Shown: positions 7,459-14,271 of the stretch, piece after piece
Layout of the letters: every line of letters starts with the position of its first letter
Numbering within the stretch: the stretch's first letter is position 1
Source: Actinomadura luzonensis
GTDB taxonomy: Bacteria > Actinomycetota > Actinomycetes > Streptosporangiales > Streptosporangiaceae
Assembly (NCBI RefSeq): GCF_022664455.2
Contig: NZ_JAKRKC020000001.1
Span: 868,001-932,000, forward strand
DNA length: 64,000 bases
Direction of reading: 5' to 3'
Notes under the pieces: generated by a model
What the model was told of the DNA's origin: nothing
The model's input: the letters and a program-made list of their open reading frames with translations, nothing else
Databases searched by the model: none
Made by a program: the position numbers and the translations under genes

Positions 7459-8898
7459 ATGAGGCCCCGTGTGAAGCCCGCCCTCCGGCGCATCCTGCGC
7501 GACGAGCAGACCCTCCAGTACGGCGTGCACCCGCTGCGCGCGGTCCTGCTGTCCGGCCTGGCCCGCCCGGTCCGGCAATGGCTGGAGTGCCTTGACGGCA
7601 CCCGCGACCTGGATCGCGTCCTCGACGCCGCGAACGCCGCCGGGCTCGACGAATGCCGCGCCCGCGCCCTGCTCGACCAGCTCACCGCCCAGGGCGCGCT
7701 GCACGACGCCGCGACCGGCCCCGAGGCGCTGCGCGACCTCACCCTGGCCGAACGCGACCGGCTGAGACCCGACCTCGACGCCCTCGACCTGTCCTGCACC
7801 TCGCCGGACGGCGGCATGGCCCTGTTGACCCGGCGCCGCGCCGCCCGGGTGCGCGTGTACGGGGCCGGCCGGGTGGGCGCCCAGATCGTCGCGCTGCTCG
7901 CGGCGGCCGGCGTGGGCCACATCCGGGTGATCGACCCCGGCACCGTCCGGGCCGGCCACATCACGCCGGGCGGGCTGTCGTGGGCGGAGGTGGGGATGAC
8001 GCGTGAGGAGGGCGCGGCCGCCGTGGCCCGCCGTCTCACCTCAGGCGGCCACCCACCCACCACCCCCTCCGCAGCGGGCTCCGCCCCGCAACAGCAGCCG
8101 GGCGACCAGCCACGCCTCAGCACCCGGCAGCCCGCGAGCACCCAGCGACCGGCGGGCTCCCAGCAGCCCGCCGACCCCCAACGACCGATCACCCGCCACC
8201 ACCGGGGAAGCGCGCCCCAGCCGGGGACGCCCACGTGGCAGCCGAGCAGCAGCGGCACGGACATGCGTTATCTCGGCCGGCCGCCGAGCCAGCGCGCCGC
8301 CGAGCTGGCCGCGCGGCAGGAGGCGATGGCCCCGCCCAGGAAACGACGCGACGGCCGGTACGTCGACGGCCAGGACCTCGTCAGACCGACGGTCGAGGTA
8401 CTGGCGGGGGGCACGTATCTTGGGGACCAGTCGGATCGTCCGGATCTGGTGGTCATCGCGCCGGTCACGCCTCTGGACGGGGTGCTGGCCAACGAGCTGA
8501 TCGCGCTGGGCATCCCCCACCTCCTGGCGGCCGCCTTCGAGGGGCACGGGACGGTCGGGCCGCTGGTCCTGCCCGGCAGGACCGCGTGCCTGCACTGCCT
8601 CGACCTGGCACGGCGCGACCGCGACCCGGGCTGGCCGATCGTGACCGCGAAGGTGGGCGGCTACCCACCGGGCGAGATCGCCTGCGACGCGACCCTGGCC
8701 ACCCTGGTCGCGGCCGAAGCGACCGGCCATGCGCTTGCTCATCTCGACGGCAGGGAGTCTGCTGTGACCAACGGCACAATGGATGTAACACCTGATTGGC
8801 GCTGGAAGAGAAGCTCCTGGCAGCGGCATCCGCAATGTCGTTGTATGCGAAACGATCCTTATTCGCTAAGAATGGTCATGTCGCCTCACCGCGACTGA
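7459..8898 (+). CDS. Orphan ThiF/E1-like protein (TOMM leader-peptide-binding-like) with a Pro/Gln-rich insert
   Basis: This 479-residue protein has an N-terminal winged-helix-like region, then an E1-type Rossmann motif VYGAGRVGAQIVALL (about residues 134-148) and VIDPGTVRAGHITPGGL. About 100 residues of Pro, Gln, Ser, Thr and Arg (roughly 197-300) then interrupt the domain. It resumes at DLVVIAPVTPLDGVLANEL and ends with zinc-type Cys pairs CLHCLDL and QCRC. Databases often call such proteins TOMM precursor leader peptide-binding, yet no YcaO cyclodehydratase, dehydrogenase or precursor peptide is present here. Start ATG 7459 is likely; ATG 7432 is the alternative. The stop is 1 bp before a possible GTG start of the AarF gene. 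Confidence 0.75.
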   Translation: MRPRVKPALRRILRDEQTLQYGVHPLRAVLLSGLARPVRQWLECLDGTRDLDRVLDAANAAGLDECRARALLDQLTAQGALHDAATGPEALRDLTLAERDRLRPDLDALDLSCTSPDGGMALLTRRRAARVRVYGAGRVGAQIVALLAAAGVGHIRVIDPGTVRAGHITPGGLSWAEVGMTREEGAAAVARRLTSGGHPPTTPSAAGSAPQQQPGDQPRLSTRQPASTQRPAGSQQPADPQRPITRHHRGSAPQPGTPTWQPSSSGTDMRYLGRPPSQRAAELAARQEAMAPPRKRRDGRYVDGQDLVRPTVEVLAGGTYLGDQSDRPDLVVIAPVTPLDGVLANELIALGIPHLLAAAFEGHGTVGPLVLPGRTACLHCLDLARRDRDPGWPIVTAKVGGYPPGEIACDATLATLVAAEATGHALAHLDGRESAVTNGTMDVTPDWRWKRSSWQRHPQCRCMRNDPYSLRMVMSPHRD

Positions 8899-8959
8899 CG
8901 TGCTTACGTACGACCACGAAGGGGGGAAGCGGATCTCCGCCGAGGTTCCGCGCATCAGT

Positions 8960-10294
8960 GTGAGCGATCTTCCACGCCGTGCTGTCACGCGCTCCGCCAA
9001 GCTGGCCACGCTTCCCCTCGGGTTCGCCGGTCGCACCGCCCTCGGCCTGGGCAAGCGGCTGGGCGGCAAGTCCGCCGAGATCGTGGCGCAGGAAGTCCAG
9101 CAACGTACCGCCGACCAGGTCTTCAAGGTGCTCGGCGAGCTCAAGGGCGGCGCGATGAAGGTCGGGCAGGCTCTGTCGATCTTCGAGGCGGCGTTGCCGC
9201 CCGAGATCGCCGGCCCCTACCGCGCCACGCTCACCAAGCTCCAGGACGCCGCTCCCCCGCTGCCGGCCGCCACCGTGCACCGGGTGCTGACCGAGCAGCT
9301 GGGCGACGACTGGCGCGACAACTTCCGCTCCTTCGACGACCGGCCCACCGCCGCCGCCTCCATCGGCCAGGTGCACAAGGCCGTCTGGCACGACGGCCGC
9401 GAGGTGGCCGTCAAGATCCAGTATCCGGGGGCGGGCAAGGCGCTGCTCGGCGACTTCAGCCAGCTCGCGCGGCTCGGCAAGCTCTTCGGGGTGCTGCTGC
9501 CCGGCCTCGACATGAAGTCGGTGCTGTCGGAGCTGCGCGAGCGGATCGCCGAAGAGCTCGACTACCTCCGCGAGGCCCACGCGCAGCACGCCTTCGCCGG
9601 CGAGTTCGCCGGCGACCCCGACTTCCTCGTCCCCGACGTGATCGCGGCCAACGAGATGGTCCTGGTCACCGAGTGGATGGACGGCGTGCCGCTGTCGCGC
9701 ATCATCACCGGCGGCACCAAGGAGGAACGCGACCGGGCGGGGCTGCTCTTCGTGCGCTTCCTGTTCTCCTCGCCGGCGCGGGTGGGCCTGCTGCACGCCG
9801 ACCCGCACCCGGGCAACTTCCGCATGCTGCCCGACGGCCGGCTCGGCGTGCTCGACTTCGGCGCGGTCAACCGGCTGCCCGACGGCTACCCGCGGGTGTT
9901 CGGGCAGCTCATGCGCATCTTCAACCAGGGCGACATGGACAACGTCGTGACGGGGCTGCGACAGGAGGGCTTCATCCGCGACGGCATCGAGATCGACCCC
10001 GACGCGTTGCGGGCCTTCCTCGCACCGTACGTGGAGCCGACGGCGGTGGAGGAGTTCACCTTCAGCCGGGAGTGGCTCCAGACGCAGGCCGCCAGCGTCG
10101 CCGACCTCCGCCCCGGCAACGTGGTGCGCCAGCTCAACCTGCCGCCGTCGTACGTCCTCATCCACCGGGTGCACGCGGCGGGCGTCGGCGTGCTCTGCCA
10201 GCTCAACACCACGGCCCGATTCCGGGACGAAGCGATCCGCTGGGTCCCCGGCTTCTCCGACGACCCCGACGACCAAGCCCTCGCCATCATCTGA
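8960..10294 (+). CDS. AarF/ABC1/UbiB-family atypical kinase
   Basis: The ABC1 fold is clear. The KxGQ motif lies in GGAMKVGQALS, the Ala-rich nucleotide loop in TAAASIGQVHKAVW, the catalytic Lys in VAVKIQYPG, then ELDYLREAHAQ, LVTEWMDGVPLS, HADPHPGNFRMLPDGRLGVLDFG, and a C-terminal LNLPPSYVLIHRV. Members are ATPase or kinase-like proteins linked to isoprenoid-quinone or lipid homeostasis. I prefer GTG 8960 (SDLPRRAVTRSAKLA) because relatives begin there. GTG 8900 in the same frame, 1 bp after the ThiF-like gene, would add 20 residues. Neither start has a strong ribosome binding site. Confidence 0.85.
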   Translation: MSDLPRRAVTRSAKLATLPLGFAGRTALGLGKRLGGKSAEIVAQEVQQRTADQVFKVLGELKGGAMKVGQALSIFEAALPPEIAGPYRATLTKLQDAAPPLPAATVHRVLTEQLGDDWRDNFRSFDDRPTAAASIGQVHKAVWHDGREVAVKIQYPGAGKALLGDFSQLARLGKLFGVLLPGLDMKSVLSELRERIAEELDYLREAHAQHAFAGEFAGDPDFLVPDVIAANEMVLVTEWMDGVPLSRIITGGTKEERDRAGLLFVRFLFSSPARVGLLHADPHPGNFRMLPDGRLGVLDFGAVNRLPDGYPRVFGQLMRIFNQGDMDNVVTGLRQEGFIRDGIEIDPDALRAFLAPYVEPTAVEEFTFSREWLQTQAASVADLRPGNVVRQLNLPPSYVLIHRVHAAGVGVLCQLNTTARFRDEAIRWVPGFSDDPDDQALAII

Positions 10295-10479
10295 CCCCCA
10301 ACACCCCACCCACCGCCCTCACCAGGCCGACCCGCCTCCTGACCAAGACCAGCAAGAGACACAGCACCCACCGCCACACCAACCCAGGTGTCATCCCTTC
10401 AAGCCCTTCAAGCCCTTCACGGCAACGCCTTCAGCACCACACCCCTCGACGCAAGCCCTCAGGGCACACCCGCAGCGCG

Positions 10480-10569
10480 ACACCGCACAGCGCGCCACTC
10501 CGCAGCGCGCCATCGCGGCACGCGCCATCGCGGCACGCGCCATCGCGGAGCGCGGCACGACGCAGCGCG
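10480..10569. repeat. Degenerate 15-bp tandem repeat
   Basis: Three consecutive units of CCATCGCGGCACGCG type occupy 10510-10554; the third has GAG for CAC. They are flanked by diverged units such as CCACTCCGCAGCGCG and GCACGACGCAGCGCG, giving at least five copies. There are no unique spacers, so this is not a CRISPR array. The 15-bp period keeps frame in all six frames, which explains the repeated open frames seen here. Confidence 0.75.
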
Positions 10570-10832
10570 GCACCTTCGGGGGCGGCACCCGTTGACGCGC
10601 GGCCTGGCCAGAGGGGTGCACCCGCCGCCGCGTCGTCCGCTTCACCTACGCCCGACTTCCCGGCGCTACGGCATCTCCGACACGTGACGCCTACCTGCGG
10701 GCATTTGCTACCGTCCCGTCGCATCCATCGGGCTGCATTCGGTTGTGCGGTTACGTACCGTTAGCGCGCGGCCGAGAACCCACGGCCCTTCTCCTGCCTG
10801 GGGTGAGCTGGGCAAATGAGGGCGGGGAATTC

Positions 10833-10860
10833 TTGGCACCGGCTGTGGCGACTGAATACT
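10833..10860 (+). promoter_or_regulatory. Candidate promoter of the small secreted protein
   Basis: TTGGCA (10833-10838) and AATACT (10855-10860) are separated by 16 bp and lie about 50 bp before the ATG at 10909. This fits a housekeeping sigma-factor promoter by eye; there is no direct evidence of transcription. Confidence 0.4.
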
Positions 10861-10908
10861 CTGTGTAATCATGTGAGGGCAGTTCGTTACCTCGACGAAA
10901 GGAAGACC

Positions 10909-11115
10909 ATGCGTCGATCCGTCCGTCTGCTCATCGCCACCACACTGACCGGGGCAGGGATGCTCGCTGTCGCTCCCGCTGCCCACGCCGTCGTCGATCC
11001 CGTCGTCATCGCCGAATGTCTCAGCACGAGCGCCGGTGACATCACTCATCTCGTCGACCCGGCCGCGCCGGGTGTGCCGGCCGAGTTGCCCGCCACGCAC
11101 TGCCTGGCTCCTTGA
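10909..11115 (+). CDS. Small secreted protein, 68 residues
   Basis: ATG 10909 follows GAAAGGAAGACC, a good ribosome binding site. The protein starts MRRSVRLLIATTLTGAGMLA and has a typical signal peptide ending near APAAHA. The mature part is about 40 residues, acidic to neutral, with two cysteines (IAECLST and ATHCLAP) that could form one disulfide. It resembles many short exported proteins of actinomycetes that lack a named family. I do not recognise a function. A 17-bp inverted repeat lies 135 bp downstream. Confidence 0.65.
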   Translation: MRRSVRLLIATTLTGAGMLAVAPAAHAVVDPVVIAECLSTSAGDITHLVDPAAPGVPAELPATHCLAP

Positions 11116-11249
11116 GGGTCTCCCTGCGTACCTCGTGATCTGATCGCGCCGCGCGTTCGCGCCGGCCATGTCCAGGATGCTCATCTCTTCCGCAAGGCAG
11201 GCCTGTCAGGTGGAAGCGGGCGGGCGGTTCACAGGTCGACGAGGTTACG

Positions 11250-11298
11250 GGTTACGGCGGGTCGCCGGGACCAGTGCAACAGGCGACCCGCCGTAACC
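11250..11298. repeat. Perfect 17-bp inverted repeat with 15-nt loop
   Basis: GGTTACGGCGGGTCGCC (11250-11266) is repeated as its exact reverse complement at 11282-11298. The left arm is also preceded by a direct repeat of its first bases (GGTTACGGGTTACGG). No T-rich tract follows on either strand, so a simple intrinsic terminator is not obvious. It may act as an operator, a processing site or a terminator for the upstream small gene. Confidence 0.85.
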
Positions 11299-12147
11299 GA
11301 TGTAGGGAGTCGACAGACATGGCTCTCTCATCCGGCGGCTCGTGGAACGCAGGGATGCAGGGTGACCGCAGCAGAGGCGACGCTCGTGGCAGAGGCGGGA
11401 AACCGGCCCACTGGGCAAGGCTCCGAGCAAAGCCCTCGGGCACAGGCCGAGGTAGGGCCGCCAAGGTTAAGGCCGCCGAGATGGGGCCGCCAAGGTAGGG
11501 CCGAGGAGGCCGTGGTCAGCGCAGGTGAGATCACCGATTCCACAAGACCTATGACGGTACATGCGGCGAGCGCAGACGTGACGGTGCAGCCCGAGGGCGA
11601 CGGGCCCAGCGCAGGTGTGCGCAGGTGGGTCCGAGGGCCGTGAGGTGCCCCAGGGGAGTGCAGGTGAGATCCCGAGAGTCGTGAGAGAGCCGGCGCGGAG
11701 CCCCGGGAGTTGCGAGGCGGCGCGACGGCCCCGGGCAGGGCGGGGTCACCAAGGACTGAGGCGGCCAGGCACAGACGGGTGTGGCTCCAAGCACCCAAGC
11801 ACTGAGGTGGCACGGCGCGAGCGGGTGCGGTTCCGAGGGCTTGGGCGGGGCGGGCGCAGTGCGACTGAGTGCGGCTCCGGCACCTGAAGCGGCGCGGCGG
11901 CGGGCCTTGGCGAGAGCGGACGGGATTCCGCAAGGTCGAGGGGCGCCCGTGGCAAGGAAAGGCGGGAGTTCGCGAGATCAAGGGCGCCCGTGGCGAGGCC
12001 GAGGGCGGCCGTGGCGAAGGTGAGGGGAGTTCGCGGGGTCGAGGGGTGATCGGTGGTGGGCGGCGCGGGGAGGATGTGGGTGAAAGGGGAGGAGCCGGGC
12101 GCTGGGTGCGTCCGGCTCCTCGGTTGTTACGTGTTGTCGGGGTTCAG

Positions 12148-12178
12148 GGGAGATCCTGCGCCGGCGGCAGGATCTCCC
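12148..12178 (-). terminator. Hairpin downstream of the whiB7 unit
   Basis: GGGAGATCCTGC and its perfect complement form a 12-bp stem with a 7-nt loop (GCCGGCG on the plus strand). It begins 22 bp after the stop of the 54-residue ORF on the minus strand. There is no clear T-run, as is common for actinomycete terminators. Confidence 0.65.
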
Positions 12179-12200
12179 GGGTCATCCCGGTTCTCCCCGA

Positions 12201-12365
12201 TCACCACTGCAGGAGCAGAGCGCGGCGGAGGCGGTCGTTGGCCTTCTGGACCTCGCGCCGCGCCCGCTGTACACGCTTGACGCGCAGCGCGAGCCGCTCC
12301 TCCTCCGCCTCGCGGTGGAGGGTTTGTATTCGGTCGTACACGAGGTCATGGATGAGATGGGACAC
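12201..12365 (-). CDS. Small charged helical protein (54 aa) downstream of whiB7
   Basis: GTG 12365 has GGAG 7 nt upstream; an in-frame ATG at 12395 lacks a good site. The product starts VSHLIHDLVYDRIQTLHREA and is almost entirely Arg, Glu, Leu, Lys and Gln, with heptad-like spacing (LHREAEEERLALRVKRVQRA). It is probably one long helix or coiled coil. It is the next gene after whiB7, 73 bp downstream on the same strand, and shares the hairpin terminator that follows, so it is probably co-transcribed. I recognise no family. Confidence 0.6.
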   Translation of the reverse strand: MSHLIHDLVYDRIQTLHREAEEERLALRVKRVQRARREVQKANDRLRRALLLQW

Positions 12366-12438
12366 TGCGGGGCTCCTAGTCGGTCGAGCGCTCATCGGTT
12401 TTCTTCGCTTTCTTGTGGAGTGGAGTGCGTACGGTGGA

Positions 12439-12708
12439 TCAGGCAGCGACCGGGTGCTTGCGGGGACGCCCGCGCGGACGCTTGCGGGGAACGACGGTCC
12501 CCCTGAGGATCAGCTCGCCGCCCCAGACGCCCCACGGCTCCTCGCGCTCGAGCGCGCGGTCGAGGCAGGCCTTCTGGATCGGGCAGCCGCCGCAGAGCGC
12601 CTTGGCGAACTCGACGTCCTCGGGCGACTCGGCGAACCACAGGTCAGGGTCGGTACGACAGGGGATCTTGGCTTCGTCGATCAGGTCCATGATCGTCTTC
12701 GCCCCCAT
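12439..12708 (-). CDS. whiB7: WhiB7/WblC-type iron-sulfur transcription factor with AT-hook
   Basis: This 89-residue protein has four Fe-S cysteines (Cys17, Cys39, Cys42, Cys48), the G(V/I)WGG turn in EPWGVWGGEL, and a C-terminal AT-hook RKRPRGRPRK. The AT-hook after the WGG turn is diagnostic of WhiB7, the redox-linked activator of intrinsic resistance to ribosome-targeting antibiotics in actinobacteria, which works with the primary sigma factor. ATG 12708 has a near-perfect AAGGAGAAGAA site. Upstream lie a roughly 450-nt leader, an ORF of 89 codons, an intrinsic terminator and a promoter with AT-rich sequence abutting the -35 box. Together these suggest attenuation plus autoregulation as described for mycobacterial whiB7. 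Confidence 0.93.
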   Translation of the reverse strand: MGAKTIMDLIDEAKIPCRTDPDLWFAESPEDVEFAKALCGGCPIQKACLDRALEREEPWGVWGGELILRGTVVPRKRPRGRPRKHPVAA

Positions 12709-12776
12709 CTTTCTTCTCCTTCGATCGATCTTTTTGATCTTGTTTGGGCACCTCGTAGGTGGTCGGGATCGTGGGC

Positions 12777-12814
12777 AACAAAATGGCCGCGGATCCGTCT
12801 GTGGATCCGCGGCC
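12777..12814 (-). terminator. Intrinsic terminator / attenuator in the whiB7 leader
   Basis: A perfect 12-bp stem (GGCCGCGGATCC and complement, 12785-12796 and 12803-12814) with a 6-nt loop is followed on the minus strand by ATTTTGTT. This textbook Rho-independent terminator lies between the leader ORF stop (12834) and the whiB7 start (12708), about 20 nt after that stop. The position fits premature termination that is relieved when ribosomes stall or fail in the leader. Confidence 0.88.
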
Positions 12815-12833
12815 TGGGGGCTACTTTCGCCGG

Positions 12834-13103
12834 TCAGGTTATGACCGGTGTATCCCTCCAGGGCTGCGGACCGCACAGTCCACCCTTGGTGAGCTGGTTG
12901 GCCGGCAGTTCGATACCACCTGCGTAGACAGGAGCCACTGGCATGGCGGCGGCGCCGGCGTGGGCGCGCCCGCGGAAGGCGGCGGCCTGACTACGGACAG
13001 ACTTCTCCTGCCGCAGCATGGCGGGGCCATCGACGAGCCTCACCGAGTCACGGCATGCGGAAGCGAGCCACTGCGTGGCAGCGGAAATCTGAATGCTCGT
13101 CAC
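12834..13103 (-). CDS. Upstream ORF in the whiB7 leader (89 codons)
   Basis: GTG 13103 is preceded by GGAGGTGAG at 5-6 nt, one of the best ribosome binding sites in the window, so translation is likely. The product (VTSIQISAATQWLASACRDS at the start, ending DTPVIT) has no recognised domain. Its stop lies 20 nt before the leader terminator. In mycobacteria a short ORF in the whiB7 leader senses translation inhibition. This frame is the natural candidate here, although it is longer than I would expect, and a later internal start or an independent small gene remain possible. Confidence 0.5.
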   Translation of the reverse strand: MTSIQISAATQWLASACRDSVRLVDGPAMLRQEKSVRSQAAAFRGRAHAGAAAMPVAPVYAGGIELPANQLTKGGLCGPQPWRDTPVIT

Positions 13104-13164
13104 CGGGGCTCACCTCCACTCTCTTGATCGTCGGAAACAGGAGTGTCCGACTCGCTTGACCATG

Positions 13165-13203
13165 ACCCTAAACCGGGAAGCCCGGAAGGGGCAACATATT
13201 TTC
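13165..13203 (-). promoter_or_regulatory. Candidate WhiB7-autoregulated promoter
   Basis: Read on the minus strand: GAAAATATG (13203-13195), then TTGCCC (13194-13189), an 18-bp spacer, and TAGGGT (13170-13165). An A/T tract directly upstream of the -35 box is the known binding feature of WhiB7 AT-hooks at their target promoters. Transcription would begin near 13158, giving a leader of about 450 nt before whiB7. Confidence 0.6.
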
Positions 13204-13217
13204 TACCTGCGATTTCG

Positions 13218-14087
13218 CTACTTGATCGGCCGGATCATGGCCTCCTGGACCACCGACACCACGAGGTCACCGGACGCGGTGAACATCTCACCGCGCGCCA
13301 GCCCCCGGGCGCCCGCCGACCAAGGCGACTCCTGAGCATAGAGCAACCACTCGTCGGCCCTGAAGGGGCCGTGGAACCACATGGCGTGGTCGAGCGAGGC
13401 GCCCATGACGTTGGACACGCCCCACGCCATGCCGTGCGCCAGCAGGATGGTGTCCACCAGCGTGAAGTCGGAGGCGTAGGCGGCCAGCACGACGTGCAGC
13501 AGCGGGTCGTCGGGCAGCTCGGCGTCGTAGCGGAACCAGACGTTGGTCTCGGCGCTGCGCAGCGACGGGTCGTGGTAGGCCTCCCACGTCAGCGGCGAGG
13601 CGTAGCGGGCGTCGACGGGCCGGGGCCGCGAGACGAAGTCGCGGAACTCGGGGTGGTCGCCGACCAGGTCGAACATGCGGTCCTGGAACGTGGGCAGCGT
13701 CTCGGGCGCCGGCACGACCGGCATCACCGACGCCTGGTGCGCCACGCCCTCCTCGGCGATGTGGAACGACACCGACATCGTGAAGATCGCCTTGCCGTGC
13801 TGGACGGCCTGGACCCGCCGGGTGCTGAACGAGCGTCCGTCGCGCACCCGCTCCACGTTGTAGACGATCGGGATCGACGGGTCGCCGGGCCGGATGAAGT
13901 AGGCGTGCAGCGAGTGGACGAAGCGGTCCTTGGTGACGGTGCGGCCGGCCGCGACGAGCGCCTGCGCCGCCACCTGTCCGCCGAAGACGCGTTGGATGCG
14001 CTCCTCGGGGCTCCTCCCCCGGAAGATGTCGAGCTCGATCTGCTCCAGGTCGAGCAGGTCGAGCAGCTCCTTGAGCGCCTCGTTCAC
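13218..14087 (-). CDS. tesB: Acyl-CoA thioesterase II (TesB)
   Basis: This 289-residue double hot-dog thioesterase hydrolyses acyl-CoA to free fatty acid and CoA in the cytoplasm. Family segments are RVFGGQVAAQALVAA, SLHAYFIRPGDPSIPIVY, FSTRRVQAVQHGKAIF, and the second-domain active-site pieces ASDFTLVDT and WLLYAQESPWSAGARGLARG, which supply the Asp, Thr and Gln triad. GTG 14087 has GAGGGGG 8 nt upstream; the frame extends 40 codons further without homology. whiB7 is transcribed in the same direction downstream but has its own promoter. Confidence 0.93.
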   Translation of the reverse strand: MNEALKELLDLLDLEQIELDIFRGRSPEERIQRVFGGQVAAQALVAAGRTVTKDRFVHSLHAYFIRPGDPSIPIVYNVERVRDGRSFSTRRVQAVQHGKAIFTMSVSFHIAEEGVAHQASVMPVVPAPETLPTFQDRMFDLVGDHPEFRDFVSRPRPVDARYASPLTWEAYHDPSLRSAETNVWFRYDAELPDDPLLHVVLAAYASDFTLVDTILLAHGMAWGVSNVMGASLDHAMWFHGPFRADEWLLYAQESPWSAGARGLARGEMFTASGDLVVSVVQEAMIRPIK

Positions 14088-14271
14088 GTGTCGGTCCCCC
14101 TCGCGGGTCCCGGCGCCGGCGGATTCCGGCATCGGGACAAGTCTTGTCATATCGGACGGTCTCCGGTCCTGACACAAGTTTGACGTGCGGCCGGAGCCGG
14201 TCCGCATGCGGCCCGGCTTGTCCGATGATTACCGGTGCTGATTTCGCGGTTGTTACACCGGCCGGCGGGCG

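Larger units (their letters stand above)
10295..10908. other. Gene-poor intergenic region, 614 bp, repeat-containing
   Basis: No convincing gene is present. The stretch is C-rich on the plus strand. It has a 9-bp unit CTTCAAGCC repeated around 10398-10418 and a 15-bp tandem array at 10480-10569. Open frames on both strands merely translate the repeats (for example MARAAMARAAMARC on the minus strand). The last 80 bp hold a plausible promoter for the small secreted-protein gene at 10909. Confidence 0.5.
11116..12200. other. 1.1 kb without a supported gene
   Basis: Many overlapping open frames exist on both strands, but none has a recognisable domain, a good start site or protein-like composition. 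The plus strand is rich in G and carries loose repeats. GGGCCGCCAAGGT-like units lie around 11455-11500, and GAGTTCGCG/GTCGAGGGGCGCCCGTGGC-type units around 11930-12040. Two strong inverted repeats sit inside, at 11250-11298 and 12148-12178. It may be a decayed gene region or a hypervariable intergenic spacer. Confidence 0.45.

Noticed and set aside
7459..8898. A TOMM/thiazole-oxazole RiPP gene cluster
   Set aside because: No YcaO cyclodehydratase, dehydrogenase, transporter or precursor peptide lies nearby; only the E1-like protein is present.
10391..10645. 84-codon minus-strand ORF with MARAAMARAAMARC repeats
   Set aside because: It simply translates the 15-bp repeat, lacks a ribosome binding site and has no hydrophobic or domain signature.
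11328..12927. Several 80-350-codon frames on both strands in the 11.3-12.9 kb stretch
   Set aside because: No start sites, biased Arg/Gly/Pro/Ser composition, mutual overlap, and the plus-strand frame runs antisense through whiB7.
12834..13030. Second minus-strand frame (12839-13030) in the whiB7 leader
   Set aside because: It begins inside the better-supported leader ORF and has no ribosome binding site.
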